The notes beneath the pieces are model-generated. The model had not been told where the DNA came from. It ran no database searches and was given only the letters and a program-made list of their open reading frames with translations. Source: a bacterium (GTDB lineage Bacteria; Electryoneota; RPQS01). Taken from it: a stretch of DNA of 9,085 nucleotides. The DNA is taken from contig JAQTRJ010000063.1 of NCBI GenBank assembly GCA_028711875.1, forward strand, positions 1-9,085, given 5' to 3'. Within the stretch, counting starts at the first letter, position 1, and every line of letters starts with the position of its first letter. Shown one piece after another: positions 1-6,974 of this stretch. The translations under genes were made by a program, and so were the position numbers.

Positions 1-479
1 ATCGCTTCGCTTCGCTTACCCTGTTCACCCAGCGAACGCGCGTGAAACAGAATCGCCTCAGGCACATGGACGCTCTTGGGAAAGATCGTCACCAACTCGG
101 TAAACTTGCGATCGGCTCGATCGAGTTCTCCCAGGCGGTAGTAGGAGACTCCCATTAAGTAGAGAGCATCATCCACCCATCGGCTTTTCGGATAGAATTC
201 CAGCAGCTTCGAGCAGGTCTCGATCACCTTGCGGTATTTTTCGGGAGAACGCACGTCGCGCTGTACGCCCGCTCCCGCGGGAGGAGACGGCGTCGTTTGC
301 GGCTGAACGGGAGTTTGGGTCTGAGCCGGAGTGGGACGGCTTCGATTGTCGTTCTCCGCCTCCGAAAACTTCCGTTTCGCGTTGTAGTAGGTATTGAAGT
401 AGGCGCAGCCGGAAATCAGGATCGCGGCTCCAGCGGCTACAACGAGAAGAGAAATGATACGACTTCGGTTCATGAACAT
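1..479 (-). CDS. TPR-containing outer-membrane lipoprotein (BamD/YfiO-like), 3' end cut by window edge
   Basis: The visible N-terminal 159 residues begin MFMNRSRIISLL. A hydrophobic signal stretch (about 9-22) leads into the lipobox LISGC, with the lipidated Cys at 25 and Ala at +2, which fits sorting to the outer membrane. The mature start AYFNTYYNAKRKFSEAE is a hallmark of TPR lipoproteins annotated as BamD-like in FCB-type bacteria. Residues about 43-78 form a Pro/Gln/Thr-rich linker without recognisable structure. From about 80 on there are TPR-like helices (KYRKVIETCSKLLEFYPKSR, then a VDDALYLMGVSYYRLGELDRA-type repeat, then FTELVTIFPKS). TPRs mediate protein contacts, so an envelope assembly or scaffolding role is likely, but true BamD function is not shown. 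The start is either ATG at 479 or ATG at 473; no strong Shine-Dalgarno helps choose. It lies 13 bases after the sirtuin stop, so co-transcription is likely. The gene continues past base 1. Confidence 0.8.
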   Translation of the reverse strand, partial: MFMNRSRIISLLVVAAGAAILISGCAYFNTYYNAKRKFSEAENDNRSRPTPAQTQTPVQPQTTPSPPAGAGVQRDVRSPEKYRKVIETCSKLLEFYPKSRWVDDALYLMGVSYYRLGELDRADRKFTELVTIFPKSVHVPEAILFHARSLGEQGKRSEA

Positions 480-492
480 GATCTGGCGGCGG

Positions 493-1236
493 TTAGTGTG
501 AATGTCCCGATTCGAAAACCTCAAGCAATTTCGGCAGTGCAGTTCCCGCCAATTCTCTCAAGTGATGCGTGACGCTCCCGGACAAAGGAGTCTCTTCGGT
601 GTTGATCTCAATAACCGGCACTCCCCGCTCCAAAGCAAGCTCGGGAAGCGAGGCTGCTGGATAGACCACAGCGGACGTTCCGACGCTCAGAAAGAGATCA
701 CAGGTTTGAGCGGCACGGTAAGCAGCCTCGAACACGCCCTCAGGCAACATTTCCCCAAACCAGACAACTCCTGGCCGGAGCATGCCTCCGCAACTGCACG
801 TAGGGACGGATCCAGCGAAAGAGATGTCGTCCATCGAGGATTCAAAGCCGCATGAGTTACATCTGTTAATTCTTATATTACCATGTAATTCAATGATTTT
901 ACGACTTCCGGCTTCACGGTGCAGACCATCCACATTTTGGGTCACTAATACGAAATGATGGGCTAACGCCTCCCAGTGGGCAAGGGCAAGATGACCGGCA
1001 TTGGGCTTCACTTTTGTAAGAATATCACGGCGATACTGGTACCATTCCCAAACAAGTCGTGGATTTGCCATGAATGCATCCATGTTGGCAAGCTCTTGTG
1101 GCTTGAACTTCGACCAAAGCCCTTCCTTTCCCCGAAATGTGGCAACTCCGGATTCCGCGGAAATCCCGGCCCCCGTCAGCACACATATATGTGAAGCATT
1201 TTTAATGTCTTGGATAAGGGAATTCGAGAGTTCCAC
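493..1236 (-). CDS. cobB: NAD-dependent protein deacylase, sirtuin class III (CobB/SIRT5-like)
   Basis: This is a complete 247-residue sirtuin, the usual size of bacterial CobB. It removes acyl groups from lysines using NAD, giving nicotinamide and O-acyl-ADP-ribose in the cytoplasm. Visible motifs are the NAD loop TGAGISAESG (21-30), then FRG (34-36); TQNVDGLH (99-106); the catalytic His118 in ELHGN; and a zinc ribbon Cys126, Cys129, Cys147, Cys149 (CxxC-x17-CxC). GTSAVVYP (186-193) and EINTEET (210-216) complete the Rossmann fold. Residues Tyr66 and Arg69 in WYQYRR match the Tyr-x-x-Arg pair by which SIRT5 and E. coli CobB bind succinyl or malonyl lysine, so desuccinylase activity is plausible in addition to deacetylation. 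The start is GTG at 1236, because TAA is in frame two codons upstream of it and AAGGGG lies 10 bases upstream. It is divergent from rpsT and upstream of the TPR lipoprotein gene. Confidence 0.95.
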   Translation of the reverse strand: MELSNSLIQDIKNASHICVLTGAGISAESGVATFRGKEGLWSKFKPQELANMDAFMANPRLVWEWYQYRRDILTKVKPNAGHLALAHWEALAHHFVLVTQNVDGLHREAGSRKIIELHGNIRINRCNSCGFESSMDDISFAGSVPTCSCGGMLRPGVVWFGEMLPEGVFEAAYRAAQTCDLFLSVGTSAVVYPAASLPELALERGVPVIEINTEETPLSGSVTHHLRELAGTALPKLLEVFESGHSH

Positions 1237-1250
1237 GAGCGCTTAGCCCC

Positions 1251-1279
1251 TTGACATTGGATATCCCATTGAGTATATT
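1251..1279 (+). promoter_or_regulatory. Near-consensus sigma-70 promoter of rpsT
   Basis: A perfect -35 box TTGACA (1251-1256) is followed after exactly 17 bases by TATATT (1274-1279), five of six matches to the -10 consensus. Transcription would start near A1285, giving a leader of about 75 bases before the rpsT ATG at 1360. The spacer contains the small palindrome GGATATCC (1259-1266). A strong constitutive promoter fits a ribosomal protein gene transcribed alone. The -10 box overlaps a possible -10 of the divergent sirtuin gene. Confidence 0.75.
1272..1277 (-). promoter_or_regulatory. Possible -10 element for the sirtuin gene, overlapping the rpsT -10
   Basis: Read on the minus strand, these bases are TATACT, five of six matches to TATAAT. 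They share four bases with the plus-strand -10 of rpsT. No convincing -35 box is seen 16-18 bases upstream. The predicted start near 1265 would leave a leader of about 30 bases before the GTG at 1236. The Shine-Dalgarno AAGGGG (1252-1247) would lie inside it and overlap the rpsT -35. This is a tentative call from position and one hexamer only. Confidence 0.3.
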
Positions 1280-1292
1280 AGGCTACTTAAAA

Positions 1293-1322
1293 AGCTGGGA
1301 TAGTTATAAGTTTTCTCCAGCT
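1293..1322 (+). other. Small hairpin in the rpsT 5' leader
   Basis: AGCTGG (1293-1298) and CCAGCT (1317-1322) are perfect inverted copies. A G-U pair can extend the stem to seven base pairs around a loop of about 16 bases. It lies in the predicted untranslated leader, some 20 bases upstream of the rpsT ribosome binding site. S20 is known to limit its own synthesis in E. coli, so a regulatory role is conceivable, but nothing in the sequence proves it. Confidence 0.3.
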
Positions 1323-1344
1323 ATTGCCGATTCTTTTCACCACC

Positions 1345-1350
1345 GGAAAG
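1345..1350 (+). promoter_or_regulatory. Ribosome binding site of rpsT
   Basis: GGAAAG lies 9 bases before the ATG at 1360. The open frame runs upstream to a TTG at 1324 without a stop, but this site and the typical S20 N-terminus (MPQHKS) both select the ATG at 1360. Confidence 0.55.
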
Positions 1351-1359
1351 CCGGGAAAG

Positions 1360-1617
1360 ATGCCTCAACATAAGTCCTGCGAAAAGAGAATGAAGACCGC
1401 CGCGGCAGCCCGACTGCGCAATCGGCGGGATCGTGCGCGTTGCCGTGCGGCCGAGAAACAAGCACAGACATCACAGAATCCAGAATCCGCCCGAGCCGAT
1501 CTGAATGCAGCCTTTGCCTTAATTGACCGCATGGTGGCCAAAGGAATCTATCATCAGAATTCAGCGGCGCGGCGCAAGTCCGCGCTTGCGCGTCGTATCG
1601 CCAAGCTGCAAGCGTAG
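1360..1617 (+). CDS. rpsT: 30S ribosomal protein S20
   Basis: This 85-residue, highly basic protein has the length and layout of S20, a primary 16S rRNA-binding protein that joins early in 30S assembly. The N-terminus MPQHKSCEKRMK matches the family start (MPxxKSxxKRxR). An Arg-rich first helix follows (RLRNRRDRARCRAAEK). The C-terminal signature is IDRMVAKGIYHQNSAARRKS, then ALARRIAKL, equivalent to the usual LDKAAAKGVIHKNKAARRKS. The ATG at 1360 is preferred over an in-frame TTG at 1324 because the extra 12 residues do not belong to the family. It is the only plus-strand gene, transcribed alone from the promoter at 1251-1279 and closed by the hairpin terminator at 1646-1710. Confidence 0.95.
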   Translation: MPQHKSCEKRMKTAAAARLRNRRDRARCRAAEKQAQTSQNPESARADLNAAFALIDRMVAKGIYHQNSAARRKSALARRIAKLQA

Positions 1618-1645
1618 CTGACGTTTTTCGATAATTTCCCCCGCC

Positions 1646-1710
1646 GAGCCGGTGTTACTCTGGCGCTCCTCCCCCTCCAGCCAGAGTCGGAACACCGGCT
1701 CTTCTTTTTT
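1646..1710 (+). terminator. Strong intrinsic terminator of rpsT, shared hairpin with the convergent guaB operon
   Basis: GAGCCGGTGTT (1646-1656) pairs perfectly with AACACCGGCTC (1691-1701). Inside it ACTCTGGC (1657-1664) pairs with GCCAGAGT (1680-1687). The two stems stack into about 19 base pairs with only a three-base bulge (CGG, 1688-1690) and a pyrimidine-rich loop of 15 bases. The T-tract TTCTTTTTT follows directly on the plus strand. It begins 28 bases after the rpsT stop and ends at the guaB stop codon. On the minus strand the same hairpin forms downstream of guaB but lacks an adjacent T-run, so termination in that direction would be weaker. Confidence 0.9.
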
Positions 1711-3181
1711 AGCGCGGCCGTTCGTAATTCGGGGCTTCGTGAGTGATAATCACGTCGTGCGGATGACTTTCGCGATATCCGGCCGTTGAGACCTGAACTA
1801 AACGCCCCCGCGATTGCAGGTCTCCGATGGTCGGGGTTCCGCAATAGCCCATGGCCGCCCGCAAGCCGCCCATCAATTGGAATACTGTGTCGGCGAGTCG
1901 GCCTTTGTAAGGCACACGCCCTTCAATTCCCTCCGGTACGAACTTCCCGCTGGGCTCAGCAGCCGATTGGAAATAGCGATCGGCGCTCCCCTGCCGCATG
2001 GCTCCCACGGATCCCATTCCCCGAAACTGCTTGTAGCTCCGCCCTTCCAAGAGAATCATTTCGCCTGGACTCTCCTCTGTTCCTGCGAACAGACTGCCCA
2101 CCATTACCGAATCCGCACCTGCGGCAATCGCCTTCGCGACATCGCCCGAATAACGAATGCCGCCGTCTGCAATCACGGGAATTCCGTGTTTGCGAGCCGC
2201 GCGCGTGGTGTGCAGAATGGCCGTGACCTGCGGCATTCCCACACCCGCCACCACGCGGGTTGTGCAAATCGAACCGGGACCTACCCCGACCTTTACGGCA
2301 TCGGCGCCGGCGTCAATGAGCATTTGAACTCCCGCATCAGTGACCACGTTTCCCGCCACCAAGTCCACGTCGGTGAATTCACGTCGAAGCGTCGCCACCA
2401 TTCGAATGACGCCCACCGAATGACCGTGGGCCGTGTCCACCACGAGCGCATCCACTCCCGCCTCCACTAACGCGCGGGCACGATCCACGGTATCCTCGCG
2501 AATTCCCACCGCCGCCGCCACCCGCAAACGTCCTTCAGCGTCCTTGCATGCGTTCGGGAACAGCGACTTCTTCAGTATATCCTTCGCCGTGACTAATCCG
2601 GCCAACCGACCCTGAGTGTCCAGCAGCAACAGTTTTTCAATTCTGTGTTTCTGGAGAATCTTTTTCGCGGTATCCAGATCCGTGCCCAGTGGTGCGGTGA
2701 TGAGCCGCTCTCGAGGAGTCATGATGTCGCGTAAACGGCGCGAATAGTCTTCCTCGAATCGCAAATCCCTGTCTGTCACGATGCCGGCTAATTCGCCCTC
2801 GCTGACGATGGGAATCCCGCTGATTCCCTTATCGTGCATCAGATGATGAGCGTCCTGGACTCGGGCCTCCGGCGGCAGCGTATGCGGCTTGAGGATCGTG
2901 GCGGATTCACTTCGCTTCACGCGCGTGACCTCGGCCGCCTGTGCTTCGGCGGTCATGTTCTTGTGAACGACTCCGATCCCGCCTTCGCGGGCCAGAGCAA
3001 TGCACAGCGCGGCTTCGCTGACCGTATCCATCGCGGCGGACACCAACGGGATATTCAGCGGAATTCGCCTGCTGAAACGCGTTTGAAGATCGGCCTCGGA
3101 GGGAATGACGTCGGAATAAGCCGGCAGGAGCAGCACATCGTCGAAAGTGATTGCTGCGAACTCGATCTTAGATGCATCCAC
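1709..3181 (-). CDS. guaB: Inosine-5'-monophosphate dehydrogenase
   Basis: This 490-residue cytoplasmic enzyme oxidises IMP to XMP with NAD, the committing step of guanine nucleotide synthesis. The length is standard for bacterial IMPDH. The N-terminal barrel start [13 protein letters not shown] (13-25) is followed by SAAMDTVSE (48-56). A Bateman module of two CBS repeats lies at about 93-205 (GISGIPIV and EKLLLLD cores). The catalytic loop GPGSICTTR has Cys306. Phosphate binding is seen in [10 protein letters not shown] (338-347) and [14 protein letters not shown] (361-374). The flap Arg-Tyr dyad (402-403, DRYFQ) and the [11 protein letters not shown] segment (418-428) are intact. The start is GTG at 3181, chosen because GAGGAA lies 6 bases upstream and the family N-terminus fits. 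It is last in the operon, 24 bases after the GH2-like gene. Confidence 0.98.
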   Translation of the reverse strand: MDASKIEFAAITFDDVLLLPAYSDVIPSEADLQTRFSRRIPLNIPLVSAAMDTVSEAALCIALAREGGIGVVHKNMTAEAQAAEVTRVKRSESATILKPHTLPPEARVQDAHHLMHDKGISGIPIVSEGELAGIVTDRDLRFEEDYSRRLRDIMTPRERLITAPLGTDLDTAKKILQKHRIEKLLLLDTQGRLAGLVTAKDILKKSLFPNACKDAEGRLRVAAAVGIREDTVDRARALVEAGVDALVVDTAHGHSVGVIRMVATLRREFTDVDLVAGNVVTDAGVQMLIDAGADAVKVGVGPGSICTTRVVAGVGMPQVTAILHTTRAARKHGIPVIADGGIRYSGDVAKAIAAGADSVMVGSLFAGTEESPGEMILLEGRSYKQFRGMGSVGAMRQGSADRYFQSAAEPSGKFVPEGIEGRVPYKGRLADTVFQLMGGLRAAMGYCGTPTIGDLQSRGRLVQVSTAGYRESHPHDVIITHEAPNYERPR

Positions 3182-3187
3182 GTCGGA

Positions 3188-3193
3188 TTCCTC
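3188..3193 (-). promoter_or_regulatory. Ribosome binding site of guaB
   Basis: On the minus strand GAGGAA lies 6 bases before the GTG at 3181. It is the best Shine-Dalgarno in the operon and fixes a GTG start where no ATG is available nearby. It sits in the 24-base gap after the stop of the preceding gene. Confidence 0.7.
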
Positions 3194-3205
3194 GAAAAGT
3201 CGGTT

Positions 3206-5779
3206 TCAGTGTCCAGACAGGAACACGCTATGATAGTAATCCAAATAGGTGATGGTACCGAGTTGATTCTCGAGAACTGCCAGCAGCGCAATGAATAGCA
3301 GAGCCATCGTCCCGAAGAGGATCAGATAGACCTTGAACCGAGTGGTCGCGAAACCGGTCCATAGCGCGTTCATGAAGCGAACGCCCACCCATAAAATTCC
3401 TGCGATGAGCAAAGCAACGGCCGCGCGGGAAACTGTGGGAATCTGCAGCGCCCGATAGAACACCACGGCTACCGGCAGAAGAAACAGCAAGGCCGCAAGT
3501 GACCAGATGACGTAGTTCCAGGCCTGTCGAATGTCCACTCGGTTGCCGAATAGCGCCGACACCAGCCGGATCAAGACCACCTTGAGCAGAATCAGCGCCG
3601 CCATGAGCGCGGTGGAATACCCGAGCAGTCGGACGGGATCCCAAATCAAATGGATGATCCACGTCTTGACCTCGCGAAACGGCACGAAATGGGCAAGATA
3701 ATAGTCCAGCGCCGGATTTCCACGCAGGCTGTACAATACCGAGCCCAGCAACAGGCCGAGCACGACCGACTCGAGCAGCCAAAGGAAAAACGGTTGGGAG
3801 GTATGCAAAAATCGCCGATTGCGGAGATCACTGCTGAAGCCGTGTGGGTGCAGAAACGTTCGCTTAAGGTTCTGCCGGAAGACGTTATTACGGCGCAATT
3901 CAATCGAAAGAACGAACAGAGCCGCCAAGCCCATGATCGGAAATGCCAGCGGCGGTGCGGCTGATGAGCGAATCGGGACGGGCAGAGAAACCTGTCCAGT
4001 CTGTACCAGATCCCTTAGTTTCGCGTACACCAGTCGTTCATGACGATTCCAGTCCATCAGACCAAAGGCATACAGGCTTGGATCGTCCGCTGTCGGTTGT
4101 GTCACAAGCGGACTGCATCCGTAGTAATCGAACAGCGCGTGAATCAGAAAGCCGTCCGCATCAGGATATCCCTCAATAGCACGCAGGCTGCGGATTAGAA
4201 ATTCGGTCTGATTCACCAGACCGGACGAAGCGGGATCGCCGTCACACGGAAGAAGCGCGGACTGTTGCACTCCGGAAAAAATCACCGGTACGTGATTCCA
4301 CACCGGATTCGACGGCGCCGGTTCAGAATCCCATGTCTGCAAAACGAAATCGGCAGATCCCGCCGCAACGGACGCATCATGGGTTTCCACGTAGCAGGGG
4401 TGATCGTCACTCTGTTTCACAACCTCACGGATCCATTGGCTGAACTCGCGAGTGGAACCCTCATTCCAATCTAACTGCGATCCCACTCCCCAAGCAAGCA
4501 GCGACGGATGGTCGCGAAGCGTCTCGATCTCATGAATCACAGCTTGACTCACCAACGCGCGATATTCCGCACTTTCGAGTACCGGTGACGGAATCATGCC
4601 GATGGCAGTTTCCGCGAGCACCAGCAATCCCAGTGTGTCCGCCGCCTCCAATAGGCCGGGCGGTGGTGGATCGAAGGGAACGCGAACAACGTTCATCCCC
4701 AAATCGCGGATCATGGTCAGGTCTTGCCGCAGTCTCTCCGAGGACACGGCCCGCCGACCGAGAGGATGATCTGGGACATAGTCCATTCCGCGGATCCCCA
4801 GCGGGGTGCCATTAAGATAGAGCTTATCGTCGCGAATCTCCACGGTCTTGAAACCGACGATGCGGGAGAATTGGTGAAGTGTGTCGGCCCCAACCATGAG
4901 GGTGGCCGTCAGACGATAGCAGTAGGGCCGCGCAGGAGACCACGGAACCGCCCGGATGGCAGGCAAGGACACCACAGCTCGATAATCATTCTCGCGACCG
5001 TGCTTCAGCACATCGCTTTGACCTGATGCGATGATTTGATCCGACGAATCATGCAACGCGGCCAGAATGAGGACACTCGGCTGACCGCCTGTGTTGTCAG
5101 CAGGCACGTTGATCGGTCCGTACTGCGCGACTCGCACCAGCACAACCGGCTTTTCACTCGTCGAATCCATCGCGAGCGATGAAGCAAGCCGGGCGTCTTC
5201 AATAGACCAAGACGGCACTCCGCGAAGATACACGCCGCCAAAGCACCCAACATAGTCCCGGGCTTGCGGGATCTGTCGTCGGACGGGGAAAGTGGTTCGC
5301 GGTGTGAGCCGACCGCCGATTCGCAATTCGATCTCGTTCGCTGCTCCGAAACGCAACTGATCCGGGGCGAGGTCGCAGACGAATCCCAGATGGAAGCCCG
5401 TGAGCGACGCCGTAAGCCGCCCGTTGATTCGGACATCGCAAGTGTAGCTGATCTCGGGCAGGTGTAGCTGAAAATGAAGCGACTTCAGCGAATCGGCTAA
5501 GTTGAAGGTTCGGCGGAAAATCAACGGCTTCTTCTCATGTTCGAAGCATCCAGGAAGGAATGCCGATTGCGGAGCGGCGCGATCTCCGGCTCGCATTTCC
5601 CACCCGCCCTGCAAATTCACGACAACCTGATGGCTCTCCGCTTGCAGAGCGGGCGTCGGCGGCTGGGCAACTTCCCGCTGCTCATAGTACACCAAACCCT
5701 CGGCTGGGCACACCAGTGCTGCCAGCACGAGGGTCAGAGCAAGAAGACTCGTCCGTTTAGTGGACATGAGAAGATTCAT
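3206..5779 (-). CDS. GH2-fold protein with lost catalytic residues and six-helix membrane domain
   Basis: This 857-residue protein begins with a signal peptide (hydrophobic 10-24; likely cleavage after about 28). Residues about 53-190 resemble the GH2 jelly-roll sugar-binding domain (FRRTF, VRINGRLTASLTG, NEIELRIGG, GGVYLRGV). An Ig-like domain follows to about 312, and a GH2 TIM barrel to about 597 (YLNGTPLGIRGMDYVPDHP, GMNVVRVPFDP, LVLAETAIG, LRDHPSLLAWGVG). In active GH2 enzymes the last motif ends in Asn-Glu, the acid/base; here it is Ser434-Gln435. The nucleophile motif (PVxxxEFG) reads PVIFSG, with Gly503. Six membrane helices lie at about 609-627, 663-685, 715-742, 754-776, 786-808 and 816-836, with the charged 629-656 loop predicted cytoplasmic. 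The tail loosely recalls Yip1-type domains. Hydrolase activity is unlikely; a membrane-held carbohydrate-binding role is inference. The start is ATG at 5779 or 5767; no Shine-Dalgarno is clear. Confidence 0.8.
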   Translation of the reverse strand: MNLLMSTKRTSLLALTLVLAALVCPAEGLVYYEQREVAQPPTPALQAESHQVVVNLQGGWEMRAGDRAAPQSAFLPGCFEHEKKPLIFRRTFNLADSLKSLHFQLHLPEISYTCDVRINGRLTASLTGFHLGFVCDLAPDQLRFGAANEIELRIGGRLTPRTTFPVRRQIPQARDYVGCFGGVYLRGVPSWSIEDARLASSLAMDSTSEKPVVLVRVAQYGPINVPADNTGGQPSVLILAALHDSSDQIIASGQSDVLKHGRENDYRAVVSLPAIRAVPWSPARPYCYRLTATLMVGADTLHQFSRIVGFKTVEIRDDKLYLNGTPLGIRGMDYVPDHPLGRRAVSSERLRQDLTMIRDLGMNVVRVPFDPPPPGLLEAADTLGLLVLAETAIGMIPSPVLESAEYRALVSQAVIHEIETLRDHPSLLAWGVGSQLDWNEGSTREFSQWIREVVKQSDDHPCYVETHDASVAAGSADFVLQTWDSEPAPSNPVWNHVPVIFSGVQQSALLPCDGDPASSGLVNQTEFLIRSLRAIEGYPDADGFLIHALFDYYGCSPLVTQPTADDPSLYAFGLMDWNRHERLVYAKLRDLVQTGQVSLPVPIRSSAAPPLAFPIMGLAALFVLSIELRRNNVFRQNLKRTFLHPHGFSSDLRNRRFLHTSQPFFLWLLESVVLGLLLGSVLYSLRGNPALDYYLAHFVPFREVKTWIIHLIWDPVRLLGYSTALMAALILLKVVLIRLVSALFGNRVDIRQAWNYVIWSLAALLFLLPVAVVFYRALQIPTVSRAAVALLIAGILWVGVRFMNALWTGFATTRFKVYLILFGTMALLFIALLAVLENQLGTITYLDYYHSVFLSGH

Positions 5780-5797
5780 GTTGTGCGCGAAGGCTCA

Positions 5798-6961
5798 TCA
5801 GCCGGCGAGTTCGTGATTCTTCATCACAATCGCCAGACAAAGCCTTGCACTGGTCACCAGGTCTTTAACGTACAGATGCTCCGAAGTCGTGTGTTCTCCA
5901 CGCATCCCGCATCCGATCACCACAGCCGGAATGCCCTTCTCATTGTAGACGTTGGCATTGGTGCCGCCACCAATCACCATCGGTTCCATGTCCAACCCGA
6001 TGGATTCACCCGCCGACACCGTCAAGCGATAGGCGAGATTGTCGAACGAAATGTTCATCGCATTAAACTCGCGAGCCACCTCGGCATGGAAGACCGGGGC
6101 CACCGTCCGACCGTTGACGAGCTTGGTGTGGTGTGCAATCGCTTCTTCGAAACACTGTGACATATGCTTCGTCTGCGCTTCGAGGAAATCGTTTGAGTGA
6201 CTGCGCGCTTCCGCTGTTGCCACCAGATGATCGGCAACGATATTCGTCGCACGACCGCCGGTAACCGTTCCAATATTCGCCGTGGACTCGGGATCCAGTC
6301 TCCCTAACTTCATGCGCGAAACGGCGTGGGCAAATACTTCGATCGCCGACACGCCGTTTTCAGGAGCCATCCCGGCATGGGCGGCGACACCACGGATTTC
6401 ATAGCGCATTCGATTCGCGCTTGGCGCCCGATAGACGATGCGATCCAGCTCCTCGCCGTCCAGCACAAAGGCGCATTTTGCGCTGACCGTTTTTAGATCC
6501 ACTTGATTCGCGCCCAGCAGGCCCGTTTCCTCCGAAACGTCGAAGATCGCCTCCACCGGGCCATAGGACAGGTTACTTTCGTGAAGACACTGCAGCAACT
6601 CGAGGATCGCCGCCACGCCCGCCTTATCGTCGGCCCCCAATACGGTTGTTCCATCCGATCGAATCACTCCGTTATCGAGGCGCGGCTTGATTCCCATGCA
6701 GGGCATAACCGAATCCAGATGTGCCGAGAACAGCACCGCGGATGAATTCGAGTTTCTCGCCGCCATCCGCACATGCAAGTTTCCGCAATTCCCGCCGATC
6801 TTCTTCCCCGCATCATCCCGCCAATAGCGAACGCCCAACGGGTCCAGCGTTTTCTCAATATAATCTGCGACGCCTGCTTCCTGCTTCGAGGGGCTGTCGA
6901 TTTGGACCAGCTCCATGAACGTGCGCACGAGACGATCCGAGTTCGGTGTGGGAATAGTCAT
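5798..6961 (-). CDS. M20-family zinc aminopeptidase, peptidase T-like
   Basis: This 387-residue protein has the architecture of the M20B PepT-like group, cytoplasmic di-zinc peptidases that trim N-terminal residues from small peptides. Metal-site motifs are present in order: SAHLDSV with His81 and Asp83; GADDKAG with bridging Asp111; the catalytic EET (Glu144-Glu145); LDGE with Asp168; and a late His357 in GEHTTSEH. The lid or dimerisation domain spans about 180-295 and carries GVAAHAGMAPENG (His195) and NIGTVTGGRATN. GGGTNANVYNEKGIP (331-345) matches the family's substrate loop. The length is slightly below that of classical PepT (about 408), as in the shorter PepT-like proteins of Bacillus and others. 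The substrate, tripeptides or other, cannot be read from sequence. The start is ATG at 6961; AGGA 11 bases upstream overlaps the mtaB stop. It lies 13 bases after mtaB and 18 before the GH2-like gene. Confidence 0.92.
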   Translation of the reverse strand: MTIPTPNSDRLVRTFMELVQIDSPSKQEAGVADYIEKTLDPLGVRYWRDDAGKKIGGNCGNLHVRMAARNSNSSAVLFSAHLDSVMPCMGIKPRLDNGVIRSDGTTVLGADDKAGVAAILELLQCLHESNLSYGPVEAIFDVSEETGLLGANQVDLKTVSAKCAFVLDGEELDRIVYRAPSANRMRYEIRGVAAHAGMAPENGVSAIEVFAHAVSRMKLGRLDPESTANIGTVTGGRATNIVADHLVATAEARSHSNDFLEAQTKHMSQCFEEAIAHHTKLVNGRTVAPVFHAEVAREFNAMNISFDNLAYRLTVSAGESIGLDMEPMVIGGGTNANVYNEKGIPAVVIGCGMRGEHTTSEHLYVKDLVTSARLCLAIVMKNHELAG

Positions 6962-6974
6962 GATCCTGTGTATC

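Noticed and set aside
3..17. Three tandem copies of CGCTT at the left edge
   Set aside because: They lie inside the lipoprotein coding sequence, where they encode GKRSEA-type residues. Three copies of five bases is too little to call a repeat element.
1324..1359. TTG start extending rpsT by 12 codons
   Set aside because: S20 begins at the MPQHKS methionine and a ribosome binding site lies 9 bases before that ATG. UUG is used in E. coli rpsT, but here the added residues have no counterpart.
1646..1701. Hairpin as a riboswitch or attenuator
   Set aside because: It lies downstream of both flanking genes with an adjacent T-tract, so a terminator explains it fully.
1814..2470. Plus-strand open frame of 218 codons opposite guaB
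   Set aside because: It lies wholly antisense to a well-conserved gene, its translation is low in recognisable structure, and several antisense frames are open here because of the GC-rich codon use of guaB.
5537..6160. Plus-strand open frame of 207 codons spanning the junction of the GH2-like and peptidase genes
   Set aside because: It is antisense to two supported genes, is rich in His and Arg as expected of a shadow frame, and has no family signature.
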